Shown here one piece after another: positions 50,497-58,152 of a DNA stretch of 64,000 nucleotides (its first letter is position 1; each line of letters begins with the position of its first letter). The notes beneath the pieces were generated by a model. The model searched no databases. It saw only the letters and a program-made list of their open reading frames with translations, and had not been told where the DNA came from. This stretch comes from Streptomyces noursei ATCC 11455 (GTDB taxonomy: Bacteria > Actinomycetota > Actinomycetes > Streptomycetales > Streptomycetaceae). Location: positions 7,564,001 through 7,628,000 of the forward strand of contig NZ_CP011533.1 of assembly GCF_001704275.1 (NCBI RefSeq). The letters run 5' to 3'. Both the position numbers and the translations under genes were made by a program.

Positions 50497-50986
50497 AGAC
50501 CAGTGGTCCCGCGTCACCACTAGCGCGGTCCACCTGGAGATGCGGGACAGCTACATTCGGGATGACCCGGCCTTCATCGCCTGGCAACAGGGCAGAGTCG
50601 AAGAGGCGTCCGCCGCCTACCAGGGATGGACCGCGCGTGTGAAGGAACTGACCGCGCGTGGAGTGGTCGTGCGTCGCGCCCGGATCATCAGCGAACCGAT
50701 CTCGGACTACTGCCGGTTCGAGTACGACGTCACAGGTCCGGTGAACCTCGCAGGCGGTGAACTGGTGCGCTGGCTGCCTCGTCGACGCGCATCGGACATC
50801 GCCCTACCCGGGAACGACTTCTGGATCTTCGACGGTTCGCACGGCAAGTTCAACCACTTCACGGGCGACGGGTCCTCGGCCGGCCCGGAACCCATCACGG
50901 AACCGCGAGTGGTGAAGCTCTGCGCCGACGCCTTCGAAGCCGTATGGGAACGGGCCATCCCGCACGAGGAGTACAAGCCCGTCTGA
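50468..50986 (+). CDS. DUF6879-like protein
   Basis: The protein has 172 residues from ATG 50468. Family pattern: SAVHLEMRDSYIRDDPAFIA, GVVVRRARIISEPISDYCRF, GELVRWLPRR and DFWIFDGSHGKFNHF. It is regularly found before a DUF5753 regulator in Streptomyces and may act with it as DUF397 does. Its own activity is unknown; the stop is three bases before the XRE start. Confidence 0.8.
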   Translation: MSRTVPTRAEDQWSRVTTSAVHLEMRDSYIRDDPAFIAWQQGRVEEASAAYQGWTARVKELTARGVVVRRARIISEPISDYCRFEYDVTGPVNLAGGELVRWLPRRRASDIALPGNDFWIFDGSHGKFNHFTGDGSSAGPEPITEPRVVKLCADAFEAVWERAIPHEEYKPV

Positions 50987-50989
50987 CCC

Positions 50990-51838
50990 ATGGCAGCCCC
51001 GTCATCGTCCAGCGCCCAGGAAGCCCGGCAGAATCTCGCAGACCGTCTCCGCGAGATCTGCCGGGATGCCGGCCTGGAAGGCAAGCAACTGGCAGCGAAG
51101 TGCGGTTGGCACCCGTCGAAGGTCTCCCGCATCGCCACTGCCAAGACTGCACCCTCCGCCGATGACATCGCGGCCTGGTGCCGGGCGTGCGGAGTGGAGG
51201 ACCAGGCGCAGGACCTCATAGCCTCTCTGAAGGCCGCTAACGGCACGTGGGTCCAGTGGGGCCGTATGGAGCGAACCGGCCTGCGGAGGGCGCAGGAAGG
51301 CGTCCTCCCGATCTTTCAGCGCACTCGTTGGTTTCGGTGGTACTCCCCAGCGTTCGTTCCCGGGCTGCTCCAGACTTGTGGGTACACGGAGGACGTACTT
51401 CGCGCGGTTCAGCGCAGGCGCGTGCTGATCGACGACGTTGCCGATGCGGTGGCTGTCCGCATGGACCGTCAGCGGGTGCTGTACGAGCGAAAGAAGCATT
51501 TCGCGTTCTTGATGGAGCAGCCAGTGTTGACCAACTCGCTGGGCACCGCCGACACGCAGATTGAACAGCTCGAACACCTCTTGACGGTCGAAGCACTGCC
51601 CAACGTGAGCATCGGGCTAGTGCCTTCCCGGGTCGGCCGGCCCCGGATGCCGGTCGAAGGCTTCTACATCTTCGACCAGGTGCAAGCCAACGTCGAGCTG
51701 GTGTCCGGCTACCTCACGGTCACACAGCCCAGCGAAGTAGCCATGTATGGCAACGCGTTCTCGACCATGGCCGAGATGGCTGTCTACGGCGAGAAGGCTC
51801 GGAGGCTGATCACATCGGCCATGGACGCCCTCGCGTAA
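50990..51838 (+). CDS. XRE-family regulator with DUF5753, second copy
   Basis: The protein has 282 residues from ATG 50990. Helix-turn-helix: LADRLREICRDAGLEGKQLA, AKCGWHPSKVSRIATAKTAP. DUF5753: YSPAFVPGLLQTCGYTEDVL, then a beta-rich sensor-like region (EALPNVSIGLVPSRVGRPRM). Only distantly like the copy at 47976, so not a recent duplication. The likely operator copies at 50184 and 51844 flank the operon. Confidence 0.85.
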   Translation: MAAPSSSSAQEARQNLADRLREICRDAGLEGKQLAAKCGWHPSKVSRIATAKTAPSADDIAAWCRACGVEDQAQDLIASLKAANGTWVQWGRMERTGLRRAQEGVLPIFQRTRWFRWYSPAFVPGLLQTCGYTEDVLRAVQRRRVLIDDVADAVAVRMDRQRVLYERKKHFAFLMEQPVLTNSLGTADTQIEQLEHLLTVEALPNVSIGLVPSRVGRPRMPVEGFYIFDQVQANVELVSGYLTVTQPSEVAMYGNAFSTMAEMAVYGEKARRLITSAMDALA

Positions 51839-51843
51839 TTGCC

Positions 51844-51863
51844 GTGCAATCGCGTGCAATCGG
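51844..51863 (+). promoter_or_regulatory. TGCAATCG direct-repeat site, downstream copy
   Basis: GTGCAATCGCGTGCAATCGG, 18 of 20 bases identical to the upstream copy. It lies 70 bases before the next small gene operon (51934), so that operon may share the same regulator. Confidence 0.5.
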
Positions 51864-51933
51864 CTGGAATCTGGAGCCGCTCACTACCTAGCGTGTCGTC
51901 ACCGAGACGACATGCGACGGACAGCGGAGAGTC

Positions 51934-52143
51934 ATGAGCGGTCCAACCCGGTACAGCACCGGGCCCATTGAGCTTTCGATTGACGGGTGGCTCCTGGAGG
52001 GCACGCCGGTCCCTGGTTGCGACGACTGCGCGACGCGGGCCGAGAAGCGGGACCGAGCACTGAAGGCCGGCGACTGGCGCACCGCCGGCAATGCCGCCCG
52101 GGGAATCCGGCACCACCACGACGGACACCGGGAGACGCCGTGA
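51934..52143 (+). CDS. Small hypothetical protein, first of a short operon
   Basis: The protein has 69 residues from ATG 51934 (CAGCGGAGAGTC upstream). PIELSIDGWLLEGTPVPGCD and a CxxC pair (CDDC) suggest a small metal-binding protein. Common in Streptomyces next to DUF5753 regulators. Function unknown. Confidence 0.65.
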   Translation: MSGPTRYSTGPIELSIDGWLLEGTPVPGCDDCATRAEKRDRALKAGDWRTAGNAARGIRHHHDGHRETP

Positions 52144-52295
52144 CCCACCCCACGCCGGCCGACCACGACAACACGTCGGCCCGGACCAACGCCCCCCAGC
52201 GGGGCCACTCCGGCACCACAGCGATTCCCCGGGGCCAGCCGGTGCCGCCGTGCCCCTACCCGTGCGCCACCTGCCGAGCCAAGGGCCGTCAGTAG
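52140..52295 (+). CDS. Small Cys-containing hypothetical protein
   Basis: GTG 52140 overlaps the previous stop (GTGA). The 51 residues end with CPYPCATCRAKGRQ, a possible zinc knuckle. Coupling supports it. Confidence 0.5.
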   Translation: MTHPTPADHDNTSARTNAPQRGHSGTTAIPRGQPVPPCPYPCATCRAKGRQ

Positions 52296-52382
52296 GTGCT
52301 CTGCCGACGCCGGCACCAGATGACAGAAGAGACACCCGGCATGTGGGTCTGCCATGCCTGCGCCCAGATGACCGGTACCTGA
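52296..52382 (+). CDS. 28-residue Cys-containing ORF
   Basis: GTG 52296 follows the preceding stop directly. The peptide (LCRRRHQMTEETPGMWVCHA, CAQMTGT) has a VCHAC pair that resembles half a zinc finger. It may be a real tail of the operon or the remains of a longer gene. Confidence 0.3.
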   Translation: MLCRRRHQMTEETPGMWVCHACAQMTGT

Positions 52383-52520
52383 GACTCCCGCCCCGGCGGC
52401 GGAAACCTGGACAGTCGAGCAGCCGGGGCGGGTGACCCAACCGCAGGAACCCTGCGGACCATCGGGCCGCGCCATCGACGGTACGGCGGCGCGGCCCCTC
52501 ACGAAAGAGGAGGTAGACGG

Positions 52521-52709
52521 ATGAGCGCACTTGCAGTCGAGACGTACGCCACGCGCACGCCCGACGCCGAGGGATGGCGCGGGGTCCCGTTCCGGCACCC
52601 GGCGGATCTGGCGGCTGTGGCCGAGGCGGACGGTGGGAAGCACGACGGCGGGCCGATGCCCCCGGAGGCACCCCGCGACCCCGCCCCGCAGGGGGGCGAC
52701 GGGAAGTAA
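52521..52709 (+). CDS. Small hypothetical protein near attR
   Basis: The protein has 62 residues from ATG 52521 (AAAGAGGAGGTAGACGG upstream, a strong site). VETYATRTPDAEGWRGVPFR and HPADLAAVAEADGGKHDGGP; disordered, Pro-rich end. It is the last phage-side gene before attR. Confidence 0.55.
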   Translation: MSALAVETYATRTPDAEGWRGVPFRHPADLAAVAEADGGKHDGGPMPPEAPRDPAPQGGDGK

Positions 52710-52739
52710 CCGCTGACGGCCCCGTGGCCCAGTGAACAG

Positions 52740-52777
52740 GCCCCGTCCGTGCGTCTCTCCCGGCGCGCGGGCGGGGC
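52740..52777 (+). terminator. Possible terminator near the right end
   Basis: Stem GCCCCGTCCG/CGGGCGGGGC (one mismatch) with a long loop and TTCCTGC after it. Confidence 0.5.
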
Positions 52778-52872
52778 TTCCTGCTTGCTGAGCTGCGGAA
52801 GGACAGCACGTGTCAGGGTGTAGGGTCGGCCTGGACCGAGCCCTGTGCCATGGCGGTGTCGTGTCCCCACTT

Positions 52873-52879
52873 CGTACGG
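52873..52879. other. attR core CGTACGG
   Basis: Identical to the 7 bp at 9625-9631. The next 22 bp to the right complete the 5' codons of the interrupted host gene on the minus strand. Confidence 0.8.
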
Positions 52880-52901
52880 TGGATGTCGGCCCGGCAGTCA
52901 T
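52873..52901 (-). pseudogene. Severed 5' end of the beta-helix/AAA gene
   Basis: From ATG 52901 the minus strand reads MTAGPTSTVR. Joined at CGTACGG to 9631 it continues SKGVGSVQVTHSGTSRW in the same frame with no stop. In the lysogen the frame instead runs into phage DNA and gives an unrelated antisense tail. The native promoter should lie in the 53 bp or more to the right. Confidence 0.75.
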
Positions 52902-53018
52902 CCGTCCGCGGATGTCCGCTTTGCGGGCTGCGAGGCCCCAGCCGCGAGGCTGGAGGCACCACCGTAGCGCGCCGGAGGGGTGCCGGCCGACACGGTCCAC
53001 CGCCTGGTCAGCACCACC
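52902..53018. promoter_or_regulatory. Stranded promoter region of the interrupted gene
   Basis: This short stretch between attR and the leftward gene ending at 53019 must hold the native start region of the beta-helix/AAA gene. A CCCCAGCCGCGAGGCTGG palindrome lies at about 52942-52959. No clear -10/-35 pair can be named. Confidence 0.35.
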
Positions 53019-53621
53019 TCAACTCCCGGCGTCGGCCCGGCCCCAGTCCTGCCCGGCGCGCGCCCAGGCCGCGTCCCAACGCCGGAACCGACGCGCCATC
53101 AGCTGCCGTACGGCCAGCCGCCGGCCGCCCTCGACGAGCCCGCCGGCGGCCGCCGCGGCGCCCAGCGCGGCCAGTGCCGTGTGCGTCCGCGCGGTGCCCT
53201 CGTCCAGCGGTCGGGGCACCGCCCGACCCCGGTCGTCGCTCCACAGGCGGAACCGGTCACCGGGTTCCACCGGCCGCGGCGCCGCGACCTCCCCGGTCCG
53301 CGGGCCGCCGTCCGGCCCCGTCCAGCGGGCGACCACCCGCAGGTGCGCGGCGCGCTGCGGGAACGTCTCCGCGCCCGGGTCGACCGGGGTGCCGGGCGCC
53401 GGCCGGTCCGCGACCGCCCACACCGGGCGGCGCTGCCGGTGTTCGAGCCGTACAGCTGCCAGGAGGGCGTCGTGCGCGGTCCGGCCGGCGAACCAGCCGG
53501 CGCAGGGCGCCCCGACGGCGATCAGCAGCGCGGCGGCCAGCGCCAGCCAGGCTTCCACTTGGTCGGTCCGGCGGCGGAGCGGATTGTGCCGCCAGCGCCG
53601 GATGCCCCTGATCGCCCGCAT
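53019..53621 (-). CDS. Rv1733c-like membrane protein
   Basis: The protein has 200 residues from ATG 53621 (AGAGGGGG upstream). A basic start (RAIRGIRRWRHNPLRRRTDQ) leads to the first transmembrane helix (AWLALAAALLIAVGAPCAGW). An extracellular beta-rich domain (AHLRVVARWTGPDGGPRTGE) and a second helix (HTALAALGAAAAAGGLVEGG) follow, with a charged end. This two-helix layout is typical of the Rv1733c family of actinobacterial membrane proteins. Function unknown. Confidence 0.8.
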   Translation of the reverse strand: MRAIRGIRRWRHNPLRRRTDQVEAWLALAAALLIAVGAPCAGWFAGRTAHDALLAAVRLEHRQRRPVWAVADRPAPGTPVDPGAETFPQRAAHLRVVARWTGPDGGPRTGEVAAPRPVEPGDRFRLWSDDRGRAVPRPLDEGTARTHTALAALGAAAAAGGLVEGGRRLAVRQLMARRFRRWDAAWARAGQDWGRADAGS

Positions 53622-53839
53622 CGTGCCCCCTCTCGTCTCCGTGCATACCGCATGGCGGGGCGCCCCGGCGGGCGTTCCGGGAAGAGGGGGCGACATCGCG
53701 CCGCGGGCACCGCCGACGGTCGGGAACCATCCGCCCCAGCCGACCCACCCGTACGCCAACTCCCGTGGTTCGGCGGCCTTTCGGTGCGCTTGCGGGGCCT
53801 GCACGACGGGGCCGGATCCCGCCCCGCGGGGCGGTGCCC

Positions 53840-54304
53840 TCAGCGCAGCCGGACCGCCACCGTCACCACCGCGCCCTGCGCTTCCTCCGTCTCCGTGCCG
53901 GTACCGGGGGCGACCGCGAACCGGTCCGCCACCAGCCGCGCCAGCCACAGCCCGCGCCCCTTGGGCGCGCCGTCCAGGCCCGGCAGCAGCTCCGGGATCA
54001 CCGCCTCGCTGAAACCGGGGCCGGCGTCGCTGATCCGGCACTCCAGCTCGTCCCCCACCCGCCGCAGCACCAGCCGCCCGGCGCCGCCGGCGTGCTCCAC
54101 GGCGTTCCCGGCGATCTCGTCCACCGCCAGTACGAACTCCCCGCGCCGGGGCTCGTTCAGCCCCTCGCGGGCTGCGCACTCCTCGACCAGCAGTCGCAGC
54201 TGCGGCAGCAGTCGCGCGGTGAAGCGCCGCTGCAGCAGCCGTCGGCCGGACTCCTCCGCCGGCACCTTCGCCCGATCGTGACCGGCCGGTTCCGGATTCA
54301 GCAC
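53840..54304 (-). CDS. ATP-binding anti-sigma type protein
   Basis: The protein has 154 residues from GTG 54304, overlapping the end of the MEDS/STAS gene by 7 bases. It has a GHKL/HATPase fold: EFVLAVDEIAGNAVEHAGGA (N box), LECRISDAGPGFSEA (G1 box, DxGxG-like) and PKGRGLWLARLVAD (G2). Its direct coupling with a STAS-containing partner suggests a partner-switching pair controlling a sigma factor. Confidence 0.85.
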   Translation of the reverse strand: MLNPEPAGHDRAKVPAEESGRRLLQRRFTARLLPQLRLLVEECAAREGLNEPRRGEFVLAVDEIAGNAVEHAGGAGRLVLRRVGDELECRISDAGPGFSEAVIPELLPGLDGAPKGRGLWLARLVADRFAVAPGTGTETEEAQGAVVTVAVRLR

Positions 54305-55194
54305 GGCCCTACCGCCTCCCTCGGCGCCAGCCGCGGCACCGCATCGGCGCCCAGCCGCCGCAGCATCTGGCGCTGCCCGCGGTCGCAGCGCACCTCGACC
54401 AGATCGTGACCCGTGGCGCCCCGGGCCAGGGTGAGCAGACCTACCGCGCAGCCCACCGACAGGAAGTGCAACCGCGTCAGGTCGACGGTGAGCCTGCGGG
54501 TCGCCGCCGTCCGCGCCAGCGCGATCTCCAGCGACCGGACGAACGCGGACCGGTTGGCGGCGTCCGCCTCGCCGACGAAGCACAGCACCCCGTCCGGCGC
54601 GCGCACCGCCCGCAGACTGCCCAGTCGCTCCAGCACGGCGTGCGGATGCGCCCGTTCCATCGCGGCCACCATCGACCGGTCGAACCGCCGGCGGTCGTAC
54701 GCGCAGACCTCGGTGTACGGCCGCCCGGCGAACAGCGCGCCGGCGCCGGTCTCCCGCCGGGCCACCGTCGCGACGTCGGCGCCGAGCGCGGCCACCCAGC
54801 CCATGTCGATGAACGCCCGCAACCCGGTGTAGCCCTCGGCCGTCGCCCGGTCGGTCGCCAGGCGCAGCCGCCCCATCTGCCGGGCGGCGGTGAACCCGAC
54901 GTCCGGCCGGATGAGTTCCCGCATGCTGGTAACCATCAGCTGGCCGCGCTCGCGCGCCCGGACCGTGCTGCGGCTGGGGAAGTCGATCCTGGCCAGCACC
55001 TCTTCCTCCGGCACATCGGGGCACGGCAGGACGAGGACCTTCTCGCCGCGCGCCAGACCGAGTCGGACGAAGGCAGTGACGGTCTCCCAGCGCACCTCGT
55101 CGTCGCCGTAGCCGACGAAGGCATGGTCGCCGGGGCGCAGGCGTTGCACGGGGATGAGGCGATCGCTCCACGCGTCCCTGGCAGGCATCGGCAC
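54298..55194 (-). CDS. MEDS sensory domain plus STAS anti-anti-sigma protein
   Basis: The protein has 298 residues from ATG 55194. Residues about 18-185 form a MEDS domain (GDHAFVGYGDDEVRWETVTA, EKVLVLPCPDVPEEEVLARI, CAYDRRRFDRSMVAAMERAH), seen in DcmR-like and KaiC-related sensors. The last 100 residues are STAS-like (LTVDLTRLHFLSVGCAVGLL). It likely senses a signal, perhaps a C1 compound or redox cue, and switches the overlapping ATPase. Confidence 0.8.
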   Translation of the reverse strand: MPMPARDAWSDRLIPVQRLRPGDHAFVGYGDDEVRWETVTAFVRLGLARGEKVLVLPCPDVPEEEVLARIDFPSRSTVRARERGQLMVTSMRELIRPDVGFTAARQMGRLRLATDRATAEGYTGLRAFIDMGWVAALGADVATVARRETGAGALFAGRPYTEVCAYDRRRFDRSMVAAMERAHPHAVLERLGSLRAVRAPDGVLCFVGEADAANRSAFVRSLEIALARTAATRRLTVDLTRLHFLSVGCAVGLLTLARGATGHDLVEVRCDRGQRQMLRRLGADAVPRLAPREAVGPC

Positions 55195-55304
55195 AGCAGC
55201 TCTCTGTCTCCCCCCGCGGCCCGTCCCGTCGGCGGCGCTGTGCGCTCACTGTAGGCAGCCGTCGACCAGCCCGCAATGAGGGCGGTGGCGACCGCGTGCG
55301 GCCG

Positions 55305-56129
55305 TCAGTCGAGTATCTCGAACGGGTCGCCGACGCGGAGCGTGCCGGCCCCGCGGGGGATCAGATTCTGGCCGAACACCAGCTGGTCGCCGAAGCGGCG
55401 GTGCCGGGCGAGGGTCCGCAGCGGCTCCTTGCCGCGCTCGGCGGTGCGCTGGTCGGTGGTGGTCACCACGCAGCGGCCACTGGGCTTGGCCACCTGGAAC
55501 TCCACGGCGCCGATCCGCACCCGCCGCCAGTCGTCCTCCGCCCAGGGCGCGGTGCCGTCGATGACCACATTGGGCCGGAAACGGTTCATCGGGAGGGGGC
55601 CCTCGGCGGCGTGGTCGCCCTGCGCGATGAGGGAGTTGAGGGCGTCGAGCGAGGCGGAGGTGGTCAGCAGCAGCGGATAGCCGTCGGCGAAACTGACCAT
55701 GTCGCCGGGCCGGCCGTAGCGCGGGTCCACGGGGCGGCGCCGCTCCGGGGCGTCCATGTGCATCAGGCGGGACTCGACGCCGAGGAAGCCCCGCCACCAG
55801 GCGGCGGCCTCGGGGGCCGCGGGCACCGCCTCGACGACGTTGCCGAAGATCTCGACCGGGGCGGTGCCCGTCGGCTCGGGCACCTGGACCACCAGCGGCG
55901 GCATTCCGGGCGCGGTCAGCCGCAGGGCGCCGCCGGGCAGCTCCTCGGCACGGGCCAACGCCAGCCTCCGCTGCTGGCGTTGGGTGATCTGCCGACCCTC
56001 GGCGTCGACCACCAGCCAACGCCGATCCCCGGCGAGCCCCCACGGCTCGACCACCGCTTCGCCGGGACCGGACCCCGCAAGGGCCTTGACCGGATAGACG
56101 TGGAGCGACTGGACGTGCGGCATGGGCAT
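55305..56129 (-). CDS. MOSC domain protein with N-terminal beta-barrel
   Basis: The protein has 274 residues. The MOSC N-terminal domain begins VQSLHVYPVKALAGSGPGEA and WGLAGDRRWLVVDAEGRQIT. The MOSC core follows: FRPNVVIDGTAPWAEDDWRR and CVVTTTDQRTAERGKEPLRT, with the conserved Cys that handles sulfur in Moco sulfurase and mARC-like proteins. It probably transfers sulfur or reduces N-hydroxylated compounds using a molybdenum cofactor. Confidence 0.85.
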   Translation of the reverse strand: MPMPHVQSLHVYPVKALAGSGPGEAVVEPWGLAGDRRWLVVDAEGRQITQRQQRRLALARAEELPGGALRLTAPGMPPLVVQVPEPTGTAPVEIFGNVVEAVPAAPEAAAWWRGFLGVESRLMHMDAPERRRPVDPRYGRPGDMVSFADGYPLLLTTSASLDALNSLIAQGDHAAEGPLPMNRFRPNVVIDGTAPWAEDDWRRVRIGAVEFQVAKPSGRCVVTTTDQRTAERGKEPLRTLARHRRFGDQLVFGQNLIPRGAGTLRVGDPFEILD

Positions 56130-56175
56130 ATGCCCATCTTGCCAGCCGCTTCGGGCATCCGGTCGAACGGCCGGT

Positions 56176-56625
56176 TCAGTACCCCCGCGGATACTGGCGG
56201 CCGTACCCCGGATCGTCGAACGGCGAGCCGGGCCGCGGCGCGACCGGGGCGGCCGGGCGCATCGCCTCGTACCCCGTGCCCGGCGCCGGGCGCTGGTACT
56301 GCTGCGGCGGCGGGTACCCGCGGGTGCCGGCCTGCTGCGGGATGTACGGGGCGGGGGTGTGCTGCAGCGGGGCGACCGGCTGCGCCGCGGCGCCCGGGTA
56401 CCCGTGGCCCGGGGTCGGCTGGGAGGGCGCGGCCGGAAGTGCGGGCAGCGCCGAGGGGAGCGCCGGCAGCGAGGAGGAGCCGGTGTCCCAGGGCGACGGG
56501 TTTACGCGGATCGGGGCGATCTGCGGAGTACCCCGCTCTGCGACAAGGCTGTCGTAGATGGGGGTGTCCGGGAAGGAAGGCGATGCGTAGTAGCCGCCGC
56601 TGTAAGTGGAGCGGGGGGAGGTCAT
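56176..56625 (-). CDS. Pro/Gly/Tyr-rich protein (DUF6643-like)
   Basis: The protein has 149 residues from ATG 56625. A conserved start (TSPRSTYSGGYYASPSFPDT, PIYDSLVAERGTPQIAPIRV) is followed by a low-complexity Pro/Ala/Gln tail (YPPPQQYQRPAPG). I recall it as a common Streptomyces family, DUF6643, but cannot confirm this. No catalytic motif; disordered. Confidence 0.65.
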   Translation of the reverse strand: MTSPRSTYSGGYYASPSFPDTPIYDSLVAERGTPQIAPIRVNPSPWDTGSSSLPALPSALPALPAAPSQPTPGHGYPGAAAQPVAPLQHTPAPYIPQQAGTRGYPPPQQYQRPAPGTGYEAMRPAAPVAPRPGSPFDDPGYGRQYPRGY

Positions 56626-56879
56626 GCCTCATAAGTTAAGCCCACGATGTGTCGATTGGGGAGCCTGACAAGAGGGTTGTTTTACGGGTTCGGAGCGGCC
56701 CCGGGTCACCAAACCGAGCGAACTTGTGAAAATCGGTCGCGATCGCCCGTAGGGATCGTGTAAAGACCTCCCTTCCCGCAGATGAACAGTGGGCGTTCGG
56801 GGCGTTCCCGGCCAAGTAGGTTGGTGGGGGCCACCGGTGACGGGGCACGAGGCCACCAGGACGACAGGAAGGCGCGGCG

Positions 56880-58148
56880 ATGTCGATGCTCAAGGGCGGC
56901 AATGTCCCGGTTCCGGCGCCGGCGGTCCGGGTGGAGCTGGGCTGGCGGCCGGCCCCCGGGGCGCCGGACGTGGACGCCTCCGCGCTGCTGCTGGTGTCCG
57001 GCAGGGTCCGCGACGACGCCGACTTCGTCTTCTACAACCAGCCCGCGCACGCCTCCGGCGCGGTGCGCCACGAGGGCAAGCGCCCGGCCGGCGGGGCGAT
57101 GACCGACACCCTCCGCGTGGACCTCGCCGCCGTCGAGCCCGCCGTCGAGACCGTGGTCCTGGCCGCCTCCGCCGACGGCGGCAGCTTCGGCGCCGTGCCG
57201 GGCCTGTACGTACGGGTGCTGGACGCGGGCAGCGGCGCCGAACTGGCCCGGTTCGACAGTCGGGACGCCGGCACCGAGACCGCCTTCGTGCTCGGCGAGC
57301 TCTACCGCCGCCAGGGCGGCTGGAAGTTCCGCGCGGTGGGGCAGGGGTACGCCACCGGGCTCGCGGGGCTGGCCACGGACTTCGGCATCAGCGTGGCGGA
57401 CGGGCCCGCGCCCGCGCCGCCGCCTCCGGTCGCGCCCCCGATCGCCCCGCCGCCCGCGGCTCCCGCGCCGGCTCCCGTCCGGCTGACGAAAGTCACCCTC
57501 ACGAAGGACGCCCCGGCCGTCTCGTTGACGAAGCAGGGTGGCACGTCCGGAGCGATGCGGGTCAACCTCAACTGGAGCGCGGGCGGGGCCGGCAAGCGCC
57601 TCGGCAAGAAGTTCGGCCGCAGGGCGATGGAGGCACTGGGCGCCCGCGGCGCGCTGCTGCCACCCTCCGGCGACCTCGATCTCGACCTGTGCGCGCTATA
57701 CGAACTCACCGACGGCACGGCCGGCGTGGTGCACCCGCTCGCCCAGGCTTTCGGCGACCTGCACGCCCCGCCCTACATCCAGCTCGACCGGGACGACCGC
57801 ACCGGCGCCGTCGCGACCGGCGAGAACCTGACCATCAACCTCGACCACCAGGCCCGCTTCCGGCGCATCCTGATCTTCGTGACGATCTACTCCGGCGCCC
57901 GCAGCTTCGAGGGCCTGGACGCCACCGTCACCCTCCAGCCGCAGCACGGCGCCCCGGTCGAGTTCACGCTCGACGCCTGCACGGTGCCGGCCACCGTGTG
58001 CGCACTGGCCCTGATCACCCACACCGGCGGCGAACTCGTCGTCCAGCGCGAGGCCCGCTACCTCGTCCCCGCGCCCGGCGTCAGCCCCCAGCGCACCGTC
58101 GACCACGCCTACGGCTGGGGCCTGAACTGGTCCCCGGCCAGCAAGTGA
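56880..58148 (+). CDS. TerD/TerA family tellurium-stress protein
   Basis: The protein has 422 residues from ATG 56880. The N-terminal half is TerD-like ([40 protein letters not shown], the conserved DFVFYNQP). A Pro-rich linker (about residues 178-205) joins a TerA-type C-terminal half ([30 protein letters not shown]). The Ter family is a calcium-binding group linked to tellurite and phage-stress responses. A double-domain protein. Confidence 0.85.
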   Translation: MSMLKGGNVPVPAPAVRVELGWRPAPGAPDVDASALLLVSGRVRDDADFVFYNQPAHASGAVRHEGKRPAGGAMTDTLRVDLAAVEPAVETVVLAASADGGSFGAVPGLYVRVLDAGSGAELARFDSRDAGTETAFVLGELYRRQGGWKFRAVGQGYATGLAGLATDFGISVADGPAPAPPPPVAPPIAPPPAAPAPAPVRLTKVTLTKDAPAVSLTKQGGTSGAMRVNLNWSAGGAGKRLGKKFGRRAMEALGARGALLPPSGDLDLDLCALYELTDGTAGVVHPLAQAFGDLHAPPYIQLDRDDRTGAVATGENLTINLDHQARFRRILIFVTIYSGARSFEGLDATVTLQPQHGAPVEFTLDACTVPATVCALALITHTGGELVVQREARYLVPAPGVSPQRTVDHAYGWGLNWSPASK

Positions 58149-58152
58149 CCGC

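Larger units (their letters stand above)
9625..52879 (+). mobile_element. Integrated siphovirus prophage, about 43.25 kb
   Basis: The element runs from attL to attR. It has a serine integrase, a packaging module, complete head and tail genes, lysis genes, a replication module, a Gp3-like recombination directionality factor and a phage sigma factor, nearly all on the plus strand. The HK97-type head, gpG/gpGT chaperones, long tape measure and Dit indicate a long-tailed siphovirus. Two IS elements (17574-19369 and about 46275-47700) are later insertions. The integrity of the core genes suggests recent lysogeny, but the IS between terminase and portal may impair induction. Confidence 0.9.

Noticed and set aside
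51784..53000. Long minus-strand frames across attR
   Set aside because: They read through the palindromic GC-rich right arm and contain only the first codons of the host gene. They overlap plausible small plus-strand genes and lack domains.
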